Below, piece after piece: positions 1-10,132 of a stretch of DNA of 44,222 bases (position 1 is its first letter; every line of letters begins with the position of its first letter). Below the pieces are notes generated by a model, which made no database searches, was not told the origin of the DNA, and was given only the letters and a program-made list of their open reading frames with translations. A program made the translations under genes and the position numbers. The stretch comes from Pseudomonadota bacterium (GTDB lineage: Bacteria; Myxococcota_A; UBA9160; SZUA-336), in assembly GCA_021295775.1 (NCBI GenBank), contig JAGWBS010000045.1, positions 1 through 44,222 of the forward strand, given 5' to 3'.

Positions 1-948
<948 letters not shown>

Positions 949-979
949 AGACGAGCGGGCCTCGCCAAGGCCGGGGGCC

Positions 980-995
980 GGCGGTACAATCCGCC
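980..995 (+). promoter_or_regulatory. Possible -10 element inside a small inverted repeat upstream of rpsF
   Basis: TACAAT at 985-990 resembles a sigma-70 -10 box and lies about 47 bases before the rpsF start. It is flanked by a perfect 5-bp inverted repeat, GGCGG / CCGCC. No convincing -35 box is seen. The bases from the -10 onward, TACAATCCGCCGC, recur with one mismatch upstream of the aldolase gene at 18851. It could instead be a weak terminator of hppA. Confidence 0.35.
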
Positions 996-1036
996 GCCCC
1001 TCGGTCCCGCGGGGCCTGAAACCAAGAGGAGGTCGG

Positions 1037-1612
1037 ATGCGCGAGTACGAACTCGTGTACGTGGTCCAGCCGGACGCTACGCCCGAGCGCGAAGACGAGA
1101 TCCACGCCAAGGTGGACGAAGTGCTCAAGCAGGCCGACGGCGAGCTGCTGCTGCGCGACGACTGGGGCAAGCGCAAGCTGGCCTACGAGATCGACAAGTT
1201 CCAGAAGGGCCACTACTTCCAGCTCAACTACCTGAGCGACGGGAGCGAGGTGACCGAGGTCGAGCGCCGGTTGCGGCTCGACGCGGACGTGCTGCGCTTT
1301 CTGACCGTCCAGGCCAGCGACGAAGTGAAGGACCTCGACGCGCGCCGGGAAGAGGCGAAGGTCCAGGCCGAGGAGCAGGAGCGCCGCCGCGCCGAGCGCG
1401 AACGGGAGCGCCTTGAGCGCGAGCGGCGCGAGGCCGAAGTGGCGGCGCGCGCCGCCCGGGCGGCGGAGGCCGCGGCCCCGAAAGAGGACGAGACGCCTCC
1501 GGAACCCGCGGCCGCACCCGCGCCCGAGCCCCAATCCGCGCCCGAGCCCGCGCCCGCGCCCGAAGAACCCTCGACTCCGGCGCCCGCGGACGCCGGGGGC
1601 GACGACGAGTAG
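1037..1612 (+). CDS. rpsF: 30S ribosomal protein S6 with long charged and Pro/Ala-rich C-terminal extension
   Basis: S6 binds the central domain of 16S rRNA in the 30S subunit, normally as a partner of S18. Residues 1 to about 95 carry the S6 fold, starting MREYELVYVVQP and including DDWGKRKLAYEI and GHYFQLNY. The usual length is about 95-140 residues; this protein has 191. The excess is an Arg/Glu-rich probable coiled coil (about 105-150), then a low-complexity Pro/Ala/Glu tail. The start follows a strong ribosome binding site, AGAGGAGG, at 1025-1032. The gene opens a conserved order leading to rplI and dnaB, but rpsR, usually found between rpsF and rplI, is missing here. Confidence 0.95.
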   Translation: MREYELVYVVQPDATPEREDEIHAKVDEVLKQADGELLLRDDWGKRKLAYEIDKFQKGHYFQLNYLSDGSEVTEVERRLRLDADVLRFLTVQASDEVKDLDARREEAKVQAEEQERRRAERERERLERERREAEVAARAARAAEAAAPKEDETPPEPAAAPAPEPQSAPEPAPAPEEPSTPAPADAGGDDE

Positions 1613-1630
1613 CCGCCCGGGGAGGATGCC

Positions 1631-2158
1631 GTGGCCACGATGCGAGTCATTCTGACCGAGGAAGTGCCCAAGCTCGGCGCCGCCGGCGACGTGGTGAGCG
1701 TCAAGGCGGGCTACGGGCGGAACTATCTGCTGCCGACCGGCAAGGCGATGCTGGCCACGGAGAGCCGCGTCCGGCAGGTCGAGCACCAGCGTCGAGTGAT
1801 CGAGGAGAAGGAACGCAAGCGCGTCGGCGGCCTGCAGGAGCTGGCCAAGTCGGTCGCGGGCGTCGACCTGACCTTCGAGGCCCTGGCGGGCGACGAGGGC
1901 AAGCTCTTCGGCTCGGTCACGAACGTCGACATCGCGGGCCGCCTGGCCGAGCAGGGTTTTGACGTCGAGCGGCGCAAGGTCCTGCTCAGGGAGCCGATCA
2001 AGCGCGTCGGCGAGCACGAAGTGACGATTCGGCTGCACCGCGACGTGCAGTTCCCGGTCCAGGTGGTGGTGGTGGCGGCCGACGCGCCCGAGCCCGAGCC
2101 CGTCGACGATTTCGTCGACCCCGACGACCTTCCCTCGACGGAGGAAGATGACGCCTAG
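1631..2158 (+). CDS. rplI: 50S ribosomal protein L9
   Basis: L9 is a 50S subunit protein with an N-terminal RNA-binding domain, a long connecting helix and a C-terminal domain. The signature GYGRNYLLPTGKA is present near residue 30. The helix (about 45-75) and a C-terminal domain (EGKLFGSVTNVDIA) follow. The protein has 175 residues against about 150 in most bacteria, because of an acidic tail rich in Glu, Pro and Asp. The GTG at 1631 is preferred over ATG at 1640 because GGGGAGG at 1619-1625 is correctly spaced only for the GTG. It lies 18 bases after rpsF and is probably co-transcribed with it. Confidence 0.95.
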   Translation: MATMRVILTEEVPKLGAAGDVVSVKAGYGRNYLLPTGKAMLATESRVRQVEHQRRVIEEKERKRVGGLQELAKSVAGVDLTFEALAGDEGKLFGSVTNVDIAGRLAEQGFDVERRKVLLREPIKRVGEHEVTIRLHRDVQFPVQVVVVAADAPEPEPVDDFVDPDDLPSTEEDDA

Positions 2159-2246
2159 CGTCGCCGGCCCTTAGAATGGAATGCCTAGGGGCTTCTCCGG
2201 GGGAGGCGGCACCACGCCGCCCGGACGCCCGGTCCGAGAGGGTGCA

Positions 2247-3662
2247 GTGAGCGACCCGAGCGAGAGCGGCGCTCTACGCGCGATTCCCGCCGACCACGAG
2301 GCGGAGCGCGCCGTGCTCGGCGCGATCCTGCTCGACCACGAATCGCTGTACAAGGTGCAGGACAAGCTCGAGGCGCAGTCGTTCGACCTGCCCCGGCACC
2401 GGATCCTGTACCAGAGCTGCCTGGACCTCGCCGGCAAGCAGCAGGCGATCGACCTGGTCACGCTGCGCAACCACCTGCAGGAGAGCCAGCAACTCGAGGC
2501 CGTGGGCGGGGTCGGACAGCTCGCCCAGATCGCCGACGCCGTGCCGACGGCGGCGCACGTCGAGCACCATGCGCGCATCGTGCGCGACAAGCATCTGGCG
2601 CGCTCGCTGATCCGCTCCTGCGAGCAGATCGCCTCGCGCGGCTACGACGGCCAGCCGATCGAGGAATTGATCGAGCTGGCCGAGCGGGACGTGCTGCGCG
2701 TCGCCCAGGGCAGTGTCGATGTGGGCTTCACTTCGATGTCCCAGGAGATCAAGCCGACGTTCGAGTACATCCAAAAGGTCCAGTCGGGCGAGCTGATGGG
2801 CGTGCGGACCGGCTACGAGAAACTCGACCGGATGACGGGAGGACTCAACCCCGGCGACCTGGTGGTGCTGGCGGCGCGGCCCAGCATGGGAAAGACCGCG
2901 CTGGCCCTCGACATCGCCCGGAATCACACGGTCAATGACGGCGGCTGCGTGGCTTTCTTCTCGCTCGAGATGAGCAAGCAGCACCTGGTCCTGCGGCTGC
3001 TGCTCGCGGAGGCTCAGCTCGACAACGCGCGCTTCAAGAACAGCATGCTCTCGGAACGGGATTTCCGAGCCCTGACCCGGGCCGCCAGCACATTGCAGGA
3101 CCAGAGTCTCTACTTCGACGACAGCGCCGCCGTGAACGTCAGCGACATCGCCGCCAAGGCGCGCCGGCTGTACCTCGAGAACCCGCCCTCGCTGATCGTG
3201 ATCGACTACATCCAGCTGATGCAGGGACGCTCCGGCTGGGAACGCCGAGAGCAGGAGGTGGCGGATATCAGCCGCTCGCTCAAGCTGCTGTCCAAGGATC
3301 TGGGCGCGCCGGTGATCGCCCTCTCCCAGCTCAACCGGAGCCCGGAGCTGCGCACCGACAAACGCCCCCTGCTCGCCGACCTGCGCGAATCGGGCGCGAT
3401 CGAGCAGGACGCCGACATCGTGCTTTTCCTCTACCGCGACGAGTACTACGACGAGGACACCCCCGACCAGGGAATCGCCGAAGTGATCGTCGCCAAGCAG
3501 CGCAACGGGGAGACCGGCCGGCTGAAGCTGCAGTTCTCCAAGGAGTGCGGGCGCTTCCACAACCTTTCCCCGCGCGACGACACTCCGCCCGAGGCCGGCT
3601 TCGGGCCGGCGGACGGGCCCGAGCCGCTCGACGGGGACGGCGAGCTGGAGCCGCCGTTCTGA
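2247..3662 (+). CDS. dnaB: Replicative DNA helicase DnaB
   Basis: DnaB is the hexameric helicase that unwinds DNA ahead of the replication fork. An N-terminal domain (IPADHEAERAVLGAILLD onward) is followed by a RecA-like ATPase domain. That domain has Walker A ARPSMGKTAL near residue 215, Walker B IVIDYIQLM, and ALSQLNRS plus LRESGAIEQDAD further on. No intein is present. The frame opens earlier, at ATG 2181, but the extra 22 residues are Gly/Pro-rich and unlike the family. GTG 2247 has a GAGAGG site about five bases upstream, so it is chosen. The stop codon overlaps the start of the next gene (TGATG), implying translational coupling. Confidence 0.95.
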   Translation: MSDPSESGALRAIPADHEAERAVLGAILLDHESLYKVQDKLEAQSFDLPRHRILYQSCLDLAGKQQAIDLVTLRNHLQESQQLEAVGGVGQLAQIADAVPTAAHVEHHARIVRDKHLARSLIRSCEQIASRGYDGQPIEELIELAERDVLRVAQGSVDVGFTSMSQEIKPTFEYIQKVQSGELMGVRTGYEKLDRMTGGLNPGDLVVLAARPSMGKTALALDIARNHTVNDGGCVAFFSLEMSKQHLVLRLLLAEAQLDNARFKNSMLSERDFRALTRAASTLQDQSLYFDDSAAVNVSDIAAKARRLYLENPPSLIVIDYIQLMQGRSGWERREQEVADISRSLKLLSKDLGAPVIALSQLNRSPELRTDKRPLLADLRESGAIEQDADIVLFLYRDEYYDEDTPDQGIAEVIVAKQRNGETGRLKLQFSKECGRFHNLSPRDDTPPEAGFGPADGPEPLDGDGELEPPF

Positions 3663-4603
3663 TGCGCGGGGAGGGGCCGCTTCCTCTCCGCAAGCCCAGG
3701 CCGCTCGCTCCCGGCGCCGGAGTGGGCGTGTGCGCGCCGTCCGGCCCGATCCAGAACCCCGAGGCCCTCGAGCGCGGGCTCGGCTGGCTGGAAGAGCGGG
3801 GTTTCGAGGTCTGTCACGCGCCGCACCTGCACGCCCGCGAGGGCTTTCTCGCCGGCGGCGACGACGAGCGCCTGGCGGACCTGCGGGGACTGCTGCGCGA
3901 CCCGGGCGTGTCCGCGATCGTGTTCGCCCGCGGCGGCTACGGCCTGTCGCGCCTGATCTCGCGCATCGACCCCGCCGAGTTGCGGCGGGCGCGCAAGCTG
4001 CTGGTCGGCTACAGCGACGCGACCAGCCTGTTGCTCTACGCCCTGCAGCGCGCTGGCCTCCCGGGCATCCACGGGCCGATGCTGGAGCGCCCGGACACCA
4101 CCGACGCGGCCCGGGACCGGCTGCTGGCTTTGGCCGCCGGTTCGGAAGCCGGCCGCGAAGCGCTGCGGGGACACCCGCTGCGTCCCGGCCGCGCGCGCGG
4201 CCGCCTGGTGGGCGGCAATCTGACGATGCTGACGGCCAGCCTCGGAACGCCCTGGGAGGTCGACACGCGCGGAGCGATCCTCTTTTTGGAGGAGGTCGGC
4301 GAGCAGCCCTACGCGCTGGACCGCTCGCTGGTGCAGCTGCGCGAGGCGGGCAAGCTCGCCCAGGCCGCGGGGGTCGCGATCGGCGGCCTCGTGGACTGCG
4401 AATCCGAGCGCTACCCTGAAATCTCCGCGGGGGAAGCCGTGCGCGACGCGCTGAGCGCGGCGGTCGAGGGGCCGGTCGTCGAGGCCCTGCCCTTCGGCCA
4501 CGTGGCCGACAACCGGGCGCTGGGGTTCGGAGTGCGCGCCGACCTAGACGGCGCGCGCGGAACCCAGACCCTGCTGGAGTACGTCGTCGAGGGGGGAAAT
4601 TGA
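3662..4603 (+). CDS. ldcA: Muramoyltetrapeptide (LD-)carboxypeptidase, S66 family
   Basis: This enzyme removes the terminal D-alanine from tetrapeptide muropeptides during cell-wall recycling. Its Ser-His-Glu triad can be placed: Ser about 118 in GYSDAT, Glu in FLEEVGEQPY and His in PFGHVADN. The N-terminal CAPSGP and ARGGYG motifs also fit the family. The length, 313 residues, is typical. The start at 3662 overlaps the dnaB stop; a longer open frame upstream is Arg/Ala-rich and out of character. It lacks an obvious signal peptide and so is probably cytoplasmic. It is followed by a serine hydrolase and mpl, which makes a recycling role likely. Confidence 0.9.
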   Translation: MRGEGPLPLRKPRPLAPGAGVGVCAPSGPIQNPEALERGLGWLEERGFEVCHAPHLHAREGFLAGGDDERLADLRGLLRDPGVSAIVFARGGYGLSRLISRIDPAELRRARKLLVGYSDATSLLLYALQRAGLPGIHGPMLERPDTTDAARDRLLALAAGSEAGREALRGHPLRPGRARGRLVGGNLTMLTASLGTPWEVDTRGAILFLEEVGEQPYALDRSLVQLREAGKLAQAAGVAIGGLVDCESERYPEISAGEAVRDALSAAVEGPVVEALPFGHVADNRALGFGVRADLDGARGTQTLLEYVVEGGN

Positions 4604-5703
4604 AGCGGGCGGCGGGGGGGCGGATGCGGGAGCTCGATGCGGGCGAACTCCCCGGGGCCGTCGTCTTCGCCCGGATGGGCCCGGAGCTGAGCTGCGAGCT
4701 GGCCGTGGGCGCCGCCGTGCTGGCTCCCGAACGCCACGAAGCGCGCTCCGGAACCGTCTACGACCTGGCGTCCCTGACCAAGGTGATGGCGACGACGGCG
4801 GCCTGCATGCTGCTCGTCGCCGAGCGCAAGCTCGACCTGGACCAGCGCGTGGGCGAGTTCCTGCCCCACTTCTCCGACGCCCCCAAGGAGAAGATCACGC
4901 TGCGCCACCTGCTGACGCATTCCTCCGGTCTGCGCCCCTGGCGCGCGTACCACGCCGACCTGCGCGAGCGCGAGCTGCGGCGCGGCGAGACGCTGCTGAC
5001 CACGCGCGAGGGGCGCGACTCGATCGTCGACCGCGTGCTGCGCAGCGCGCCGCTGCACGAGCCGGGCGAGGCGTCGATCTACAGCGACCTCGGATTCATC
5101 GCGCTCGGCGAACTGGTCGAGCGCGTCGCCGGCGAGCCTCTCGACCGTTTCTGCGAGCGCCGCGTCTTCGAGCCGCTGGGGATGAGCCGCACGCGCTTTC
5201 AAGCCGTGCCGTTCGAGGGCGCGCGCGCCGAATACGCGGCCACCGAAATGTGCGGCTGGCGCGAGAAGATCCTGTGGGGCGAGGTTCACGACCCCAACGC
5301 CTGGGCGATGGGCGGGGTGGCGGGCCATGCGGGTCTGTTCGGAACCGCCGCCGATGTGATGCGCTTCGCCGACGAGATGCTGGCCGCGGAGCAGGACCGC
5401 AGCGAAGTCTTCGACGCGGCCACCGCGCGGGAGTTCTTCCGCCGCCAGGAGACCGCCGGGGGCAGCGACTGGGCGCTGGGCTGGAGCACGCCGACCCCGG
5501 GGCAGTCGACCTCCGGGACGCACTTCTCCTCGCGCTCGATCGGCCACACCGGCTTCACCGGGACGAGCCTGTGGATCGACCTGGAACGGGACATGGTGGT
5601 GGTGCTGCTCTCGAATCGCGTGCACCAGGTCGCCAAGCGCAGCCGCTTCACGCTCCGCCCCCGGGTCCACGATCTGATCTGGGAGGCGTTCCTTGCCGCC
5701 TGA
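4600..5703 (+). CDS. Class C beta-lactamase-like serine hydrolase
   Basis: This is a penicillin-binding-protein-fold serine hydrolase (Beta-lactamase, PF00144 type). The SxxK motif is SLTK near residue 60, the second motif is YSD (YxN in classical enzymes), and the third is HTG in GHTGFTGTS. The block VHDPNAWAMGGVAGHAGLF is typical of non-resistance members and esterases. TTG 4600 overlaps the previous stop; ATG 4624 is an alternative start. No signal peptide is visible, so a periplasmic drug-resistance role is unlikely. Its place between ldcA and mpl, with overlaps at both ends, suggests it acts on muropeptides or their peptides. That substrate is inference; an esterase role is also possible. 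Confidence 0.85.
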   Translation: MKRAAGGRMRELDAGELPGAVVFARMGPELSCELAVGAAVLAPERHEARSGTVYDLASLTKVMATTAACMLLVAERKLDLDQRVGEFLPHFSDAPKEKITLRHLLTHSSGLRPWRAYHADLRERELRRGETLLTTREGRDSIVDRVLRSAPLHEPGEASIYSDLGFIALGELVERVAGEPLDRFCERRVFEPLGMSRTRFQAVPFEGARAEYAATEMCGWREKILWGEVHDPNAWAMGGVAGHAGLFGTAADVMRFADEMLAAEQDRSEVFDAATAREFFRRQETAGGSDWALGWSTPTPGQSTSGTHFSSRSIGHTGFTGTSLWIDLERDMVVVLLSNRVHQVAKRSRFTLRPRVHDLIWEAFLAA

Positions 5704-7138
5704 GCCGCCCCCGCTCGAGGGGCTCCGGCACGTGCACTTCATCGCCGTGGCCGGGACGGGCATGGGGTCGCTCGCCTGCATGCTGGCCGGGCGCGGCCTG
5801 CGGGTGACCGGCAGCGACACCGGCGCCTACCCGCCGATGAGCGAGCAGCTGGCCGCCGCGGGGATCGAGATCCGGTTGGGCCACTCGCCCGAGAACCTGC
5901 TGGATCCGCGGCCCGACCTGGTGGTGGTCGGCAACGCGGTGCGGCGCGACAATCCCGAGGCGCGCGCGGCCATCGACGGCGGCCTGCCCTACGTCTCGTT
6001 TCCCGACGCGGTACGACAGTTCTTTCTGTCGGACCGGCACCCGGTGGTGGTGACCGGGACGCACGGCAAGACCACCACCACCAGCCTGATCGCCTGGATC
6101 CTGACCCGCGCCGGCCGCGACCCGGGCGCGCTGATCGGCGGCGTGGCGCGCAACTTCGGCGGCAGCTTCCGCCTGGGCGGGGGCGACTGCTTCGTGATCG
6201 AAGGCGACGAGTACGACACGGCTTTCTTCGACAAGACGCCGAAGTTCTGGCATTACGCCGCCGAGTCGGTGGTGCTGACCTCGTGCGAGTTCGACCACGC
6301 CGACATCTACTCCTCGCTCGAGCAGATCCAGGCGGCCTTCCGCAAGCTGCTCGCCGGCGTCCCGCCCGGCGGGCGGATCGTCGCGGCCACCGACGCCGCG
6401 TCGGTGCGGGCCGTGCTCGACTCCGCCGCGGCCCCGGTCGAAGGCTACGGGTTCGACCCGGCCGCGCTGTGGCGCGCCACCGAGCTGGAGTTCGGCCCCG
6501 GGGGCGCCCGCTTCCGCGTCCTGCGCGACGGCGTCGGCGCCGCCCGCGTCGACCTGCCCCTGCACGGCCGGCACAACGTCTCCAACGCGCTCGCCGCGGT
6601 CGCGGTCTGCGCCGGCCTGGGAGTCGAACCGGAGACTTCCGCCGCCGCGCTGGCCGAGTTCGCGGGGGTCAAGCGGCGGCAGGAGGTGAGGGGCGAGGCC
6701 GCGGGCGTGGTGGTGATCGACGACTTCGCCCACCATCCCACCGCCGTGCGGGAGACCATCGCCGCGCTGCGCTGCGCCTATCCGGAGCACCGCCTGTGGG
6801 CGATTTTCGAGCCGCGCACCAACACCAGCCGGCGGCGCTACTTCGAGGCCGAGTTCGCGGAGGCCCTGGCCGGCGCCGACGAAGTCCTGCTCGCGGACGT
6901 GTACCGCGGCGAGGACCTGCCGGCCGGCGAGCGCCTGCGCCCGGAGCGGGTGGCGCAGGGCGTGCGCGCGGCCGGCGGCGAAGCCAGCCATCTGGGGACG
7001 GTCGAGGCGATCGTCGAGCGGCTGGTGCGGGGCCACCGCGGCCGGGACGTGGCGCTGATCATGTCGAACGGTGCCTTCGGCGGCATCTGGCAGAAACTGC
7101 TCGCCGAGCTGGGCGGTCCGCCCGACGACCCGGAATAG
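5693..7138 (+). CDS. mpl: UDP-N-acetylmuramate:L-alanyl-gamma-D-glutamyl-meso-diaminopimelate ligase
   Basis: Mpl reattaches recycled murein tripeptide to UDP-MurNAc, feeding it back into peptidoglycan synthesis. It is a Mur-ligase: an N-terminal nucleotide-binding domain (HFIAVAGTGMGSLA), the central ATP-binding loop VTGTHGKTTTT near residue 122, then EGDEYDTAFFDK and the central-domain HGRHNVSNALAA. The C-terminal domain includes DFAHHPTAV and FEPRTNTSRR. EGDEYDTAF and the length of 481 residues favour Mpl over MurC. TTG 5693 is supported by GGGAGG at 5681-5686. It overlaps the serine hydrolase by 11 bases. It implies meso-diaminopimelate-type peptidoglycan. Confidence 0.93.
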   Translation: MPPEPPPLEGLRHVHFIAVAGTGMGSLACMLAGRGLRVTGSDTGAYPPMSEQLAAAGIEIRLGHSPENLLDPRPDLVVVGNAVRRDNPEARAAIDGGLPYVSFPDAVRQFFLSDRHPVVVTGTHGKTTTTSLIAWILTRAGRDPGALIGGVARNFGGSFRLGGGDCFVIEGDEYDTAFFDKTPKFWHYAAESVVLTSCEFDHADIYSSLEQIQAAFRKLLAGVPPGGRIVAATDAASVRAVLDSAAAPVEGYGFDPAALWRATELEFGPGGARFRVLRDGVGAARVDLPLHGRHNVSNALAAVAVCAGLGVEPETSAAALAEFAGVKRRQEVRGEAAGVVVIDDFAHHPTAVRETIAALRCAYPEHRLWAIFEPRTNTSRRRYFEAEFAEALAGADEVLLADVYRGEDLPAGERLRPERVAQGVRAAGGEASHLGTVEAIVERLVRGHRGRDVALIMSNGAFGGIWQKLLAELGGPPDDPE

Positions 7139-7155
7139 ACCGACGGAGAAACGCG

Positions 7156-7722
7156 ATGCCAAACATTCAGGCGACCGGGCTGCGCAAGGGCAGCGTGATC
7201 GTGCACCAGGACATCCCCTACCGCGTGCTGGCCTTCGAGCACCGCACGCCGGGCAACAAGCGCGGCTTCGTGCAGACCAAGCTGCGCAATCTGCGCGACG
7301 GCACGCAGCGCGAGGTCAAGTTTTCCGCCACCGAGTTCGTCGAGCGCGCCCACGTGGACACCCGCGAAATGGACTACCTGTACTCGGAGCCTAGCGGCCA
7401 CGTCTTCATGGACGTCGAGAGCTACGAGCAGCTCACGCTCGCCGACGAGGGCGTCGGCGACGCCGGCGCCTGGCTCTCCGAGGGCATGCGCCTCCAGATC
7501 CAGCTGCTCAACGGCGACCCGATCGGGCTCCAGCTGCCCAAGGTGGTCGAGATCGACGTGCGCGAAGCCGAGCCGGTCGTCCGGGGCCAGACCGCGGCCA
7601 AGTCCAGCAAGCCGGCCGTGCTGGCCAACGGCGTCAGCGTCCAGGTCCCGACCTTCATCGAGGCCGGCGACCGCGTCCGCGTCGACCCCACCGAACAGCG
7701 CTACATCGAGCGCTGCAAGTAA
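7156..7722 (+). CDS. efp: Elongation factor P with a variant decoding loop
   Basis: EF-P relieves ribosome stalling at consecutive prolines by placing a modified loop residue near the peptidyl-transferase centre. The protein has 188 residues and three beta-barrel domains: an N-terminal KOW-like domain to about residue 65, an OB domain with YLYSEPSGHVFMD and YEQLTL, and a C-terminal OB domain ending with VDPTEQRYIERCK. The loop reads TPGNKRGF. By direct alignment with the E. coli protein, residue 34, normally the modified lysine, is asparagine and residue 35 is lysine. No modification gene (epmA, epmB or earP) is in the window. GGAGAA lies a few bases before the ATG. Confidence 0.92.
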   Translation: MPNIQATGLRKGSVIVHQDIPYRVLAFEHRTPGNKRGFVQTKLRNLRDGTQREVKFSATEFVERAHVDTREMDYLYSEPSGHVFMDVESYEQLTLADEGVGDAGAWLSEGMRLQIQLLNGDPIGLQLPKVVEIDVREAEPVVRGQTAAKSSKPAVLANGVSVQVPTFIEAGDRVRVDPTEQRYIERCK

Positions 7723-7756
7723 TTTCCCGCCGCCGGCCTGCACGGAACTTGGCAGG

Positions 7757-7786
7757 TTCGACAGCCGCGGTTCCCTTCGCCAGAAT
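7757..7786 (+). promoter_or_regulatory. Weak candidate promoter before the peroxidase unit
   Basis: TTCGAC at 7757-7762 and CAGAAT at 7781-7786 are separated by 18 bases and lie just before the peroxidase gene. The match to sigma-70 is only moderate. A promoter is expected here because the 91-base gap separates efp from a functionally unrelated operon. Confidence 0.3.
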
Positions 7787-7813
7787 TAGACGAGTCGTTT
7801 GCAGCAGGGACGC

Positions 7814-8950
7814 ATGCCGAAGTCGGTTCTGGGCTGTGTCGGTTTCCCGCTCCGGGTCGCGGCGCTCGTCGTCTGGGCCTCGACGGCGGCGCTGGCCGGG
7901 GAGATCGAGTTGCCGGTTCCGGAGGGTGTGTTTCCGCCCGAGGTTCCGGCGGACAATCCGCCCACGGCCGCGAAGGTCGAGCTGGGGCGGAAACTCTACT
8001 TCGACGCGCGGCTGTCGACGGACGGAACGATCGCCTGCGCGTCGTGCCACGATCCGCGCCAGGGGTTCGCGGACCCCCGCGGAGAGGCCGCTTCGGCGGG
8101 CGTGGGCGGGGCCGTGGGCACTCGCAACGCGCCGACGGTCCTGAACGCCGCCTTCCTGGTCTCCCAGTTCTGGGACGGCCGTGCCGAGACCCTCGAGGAG
8201 CAGGCGGTCCAGCCGCTCTTCAACCCGATCGAGCACGGCTTTCCCGACGCCGACGCGGTGATGGCGCGGCTGCGCGAGCTGGCGGACTACCCCGCGCTCT
8301 TCGCGCGGGCCTTCGGCAGCGAGCAGCCGACCCTCGAGCGCGTGGGGCAGGCGATCGCCAGCTTCGAGCGCACGCTGATCAGCCTCGACGCGCCCATCGA
8401 CCGCTTCCTGGCGGGCGACGAGGGCGCGATCTCCGAGTCGGCCCGGCGCGGCTGGGAGCTGTACAACGCCAAGGCGCGCTGCAACACCTGCCACGGGCAC
8501 ATCGACGTGCTGCCGCTGTTCACCGACGACCTGTTCCACAACATCGGCGTCGGGGTCGAGCGGATCGATTTCGACGCGGTCGCGCGCCGGGCGGCGGCCG
8601 CCGTGGCGGGCGGGACCTCGGTCGACGAGCTGGCGCTCAGCGACGCCGAGGCCAGCGAGCTGGGACGCTTTCTGGTGACGCGCGAGCCCAAGGACATGGG
8701 CGCCTTCAAGACCCCGCAGCTCCGCAACGTGGCGCTCACGGCTCCCTACATGCACGACGGCAGCGAGGCCACGCTGGCGGACGTGATCGCGTTCTACGAC
8801 CGCGGCGGCAACGACAATCCGTACCTCGACGGCGGAATGCGCCCCCTGAACCTGACCGAACAGGAGAGCGCGGATCTGGTCGAGCTTCTCGAGACCTTCA
8901 CCAGCGGCGACCTGGAGCGCTTCGAGCCGCTCCACTCGCTGGTTCCCTAA
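7814..8950 (+). CDS. Di-haem cytochrome c peroxidase, MauG/CcpA family
   Basis: This periplasmic di-haem enzyme is of the type that reduces hydrogen peroxide with electrons from cytochrome c, or in MauG relatives oxidises a protein substrate. A Sec signal peptide ends near residue 28 (TAALAGE). Two haem sites are visible: CASCH and CNTCH. QFWDGRAETLEEQ and the C-terminal FKTPQLRNVALTAPYMHDG are family hallmarks; the methionine in MHDG is a likely axial ligand. ATG 7814 is chosen over TTG 7799 because it gives a normal signal peptide. It is the first of three closely spaced genes whose products all look exported. The physiological substrate is unknown. Confidence 0.92.
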   Translation: MPKSVLGCVGFPLRVAALVVWASTAALAGEIELPVPEGVFPPEVPADNPPTAAKVELGRKLYFDARLSTDGTIACASCHDPRQGFADPRGEAASAGVGGAVGTRNAPTVLNAAFLVSQFWDGRAETLEEQAVQPLFNPIEHGFPDADAVMARLRELADYPALFARAFGSEQPTLERVGQAIASFERTLISLDAPIDRFLAGDEGAISESARRGWELYNAKARCNTCHGHIDVLPLFTDDLFHNIGVGVERIDFDAVARRAAAAVAGGTSVDELALSDAEASELGRFLVTREPKDMGAFKTPQLRNVALTAPYMHDGSEATLADVIAFYDRGGNDNPYLDGGMRPLNLTEQESADLVELLETFTSGDLERFEPLHSLVP

Positions 8951-8967
8951 AAGGCAGGGGGTAAGCC

Positions 8968-10116
<1,149 letters not shown>

Positions 10117-10132
10117 CGGGAGGAGTTTCAAG

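Noticed and set aside
1490..1600. Tandem repeat in the rpsF tail (GCGCCCGAGCCC-like units)
   Set aside because: The repeated Pro/Ala/Glu codons are irregular and part of the coding tail. It is not a separate repeat element.
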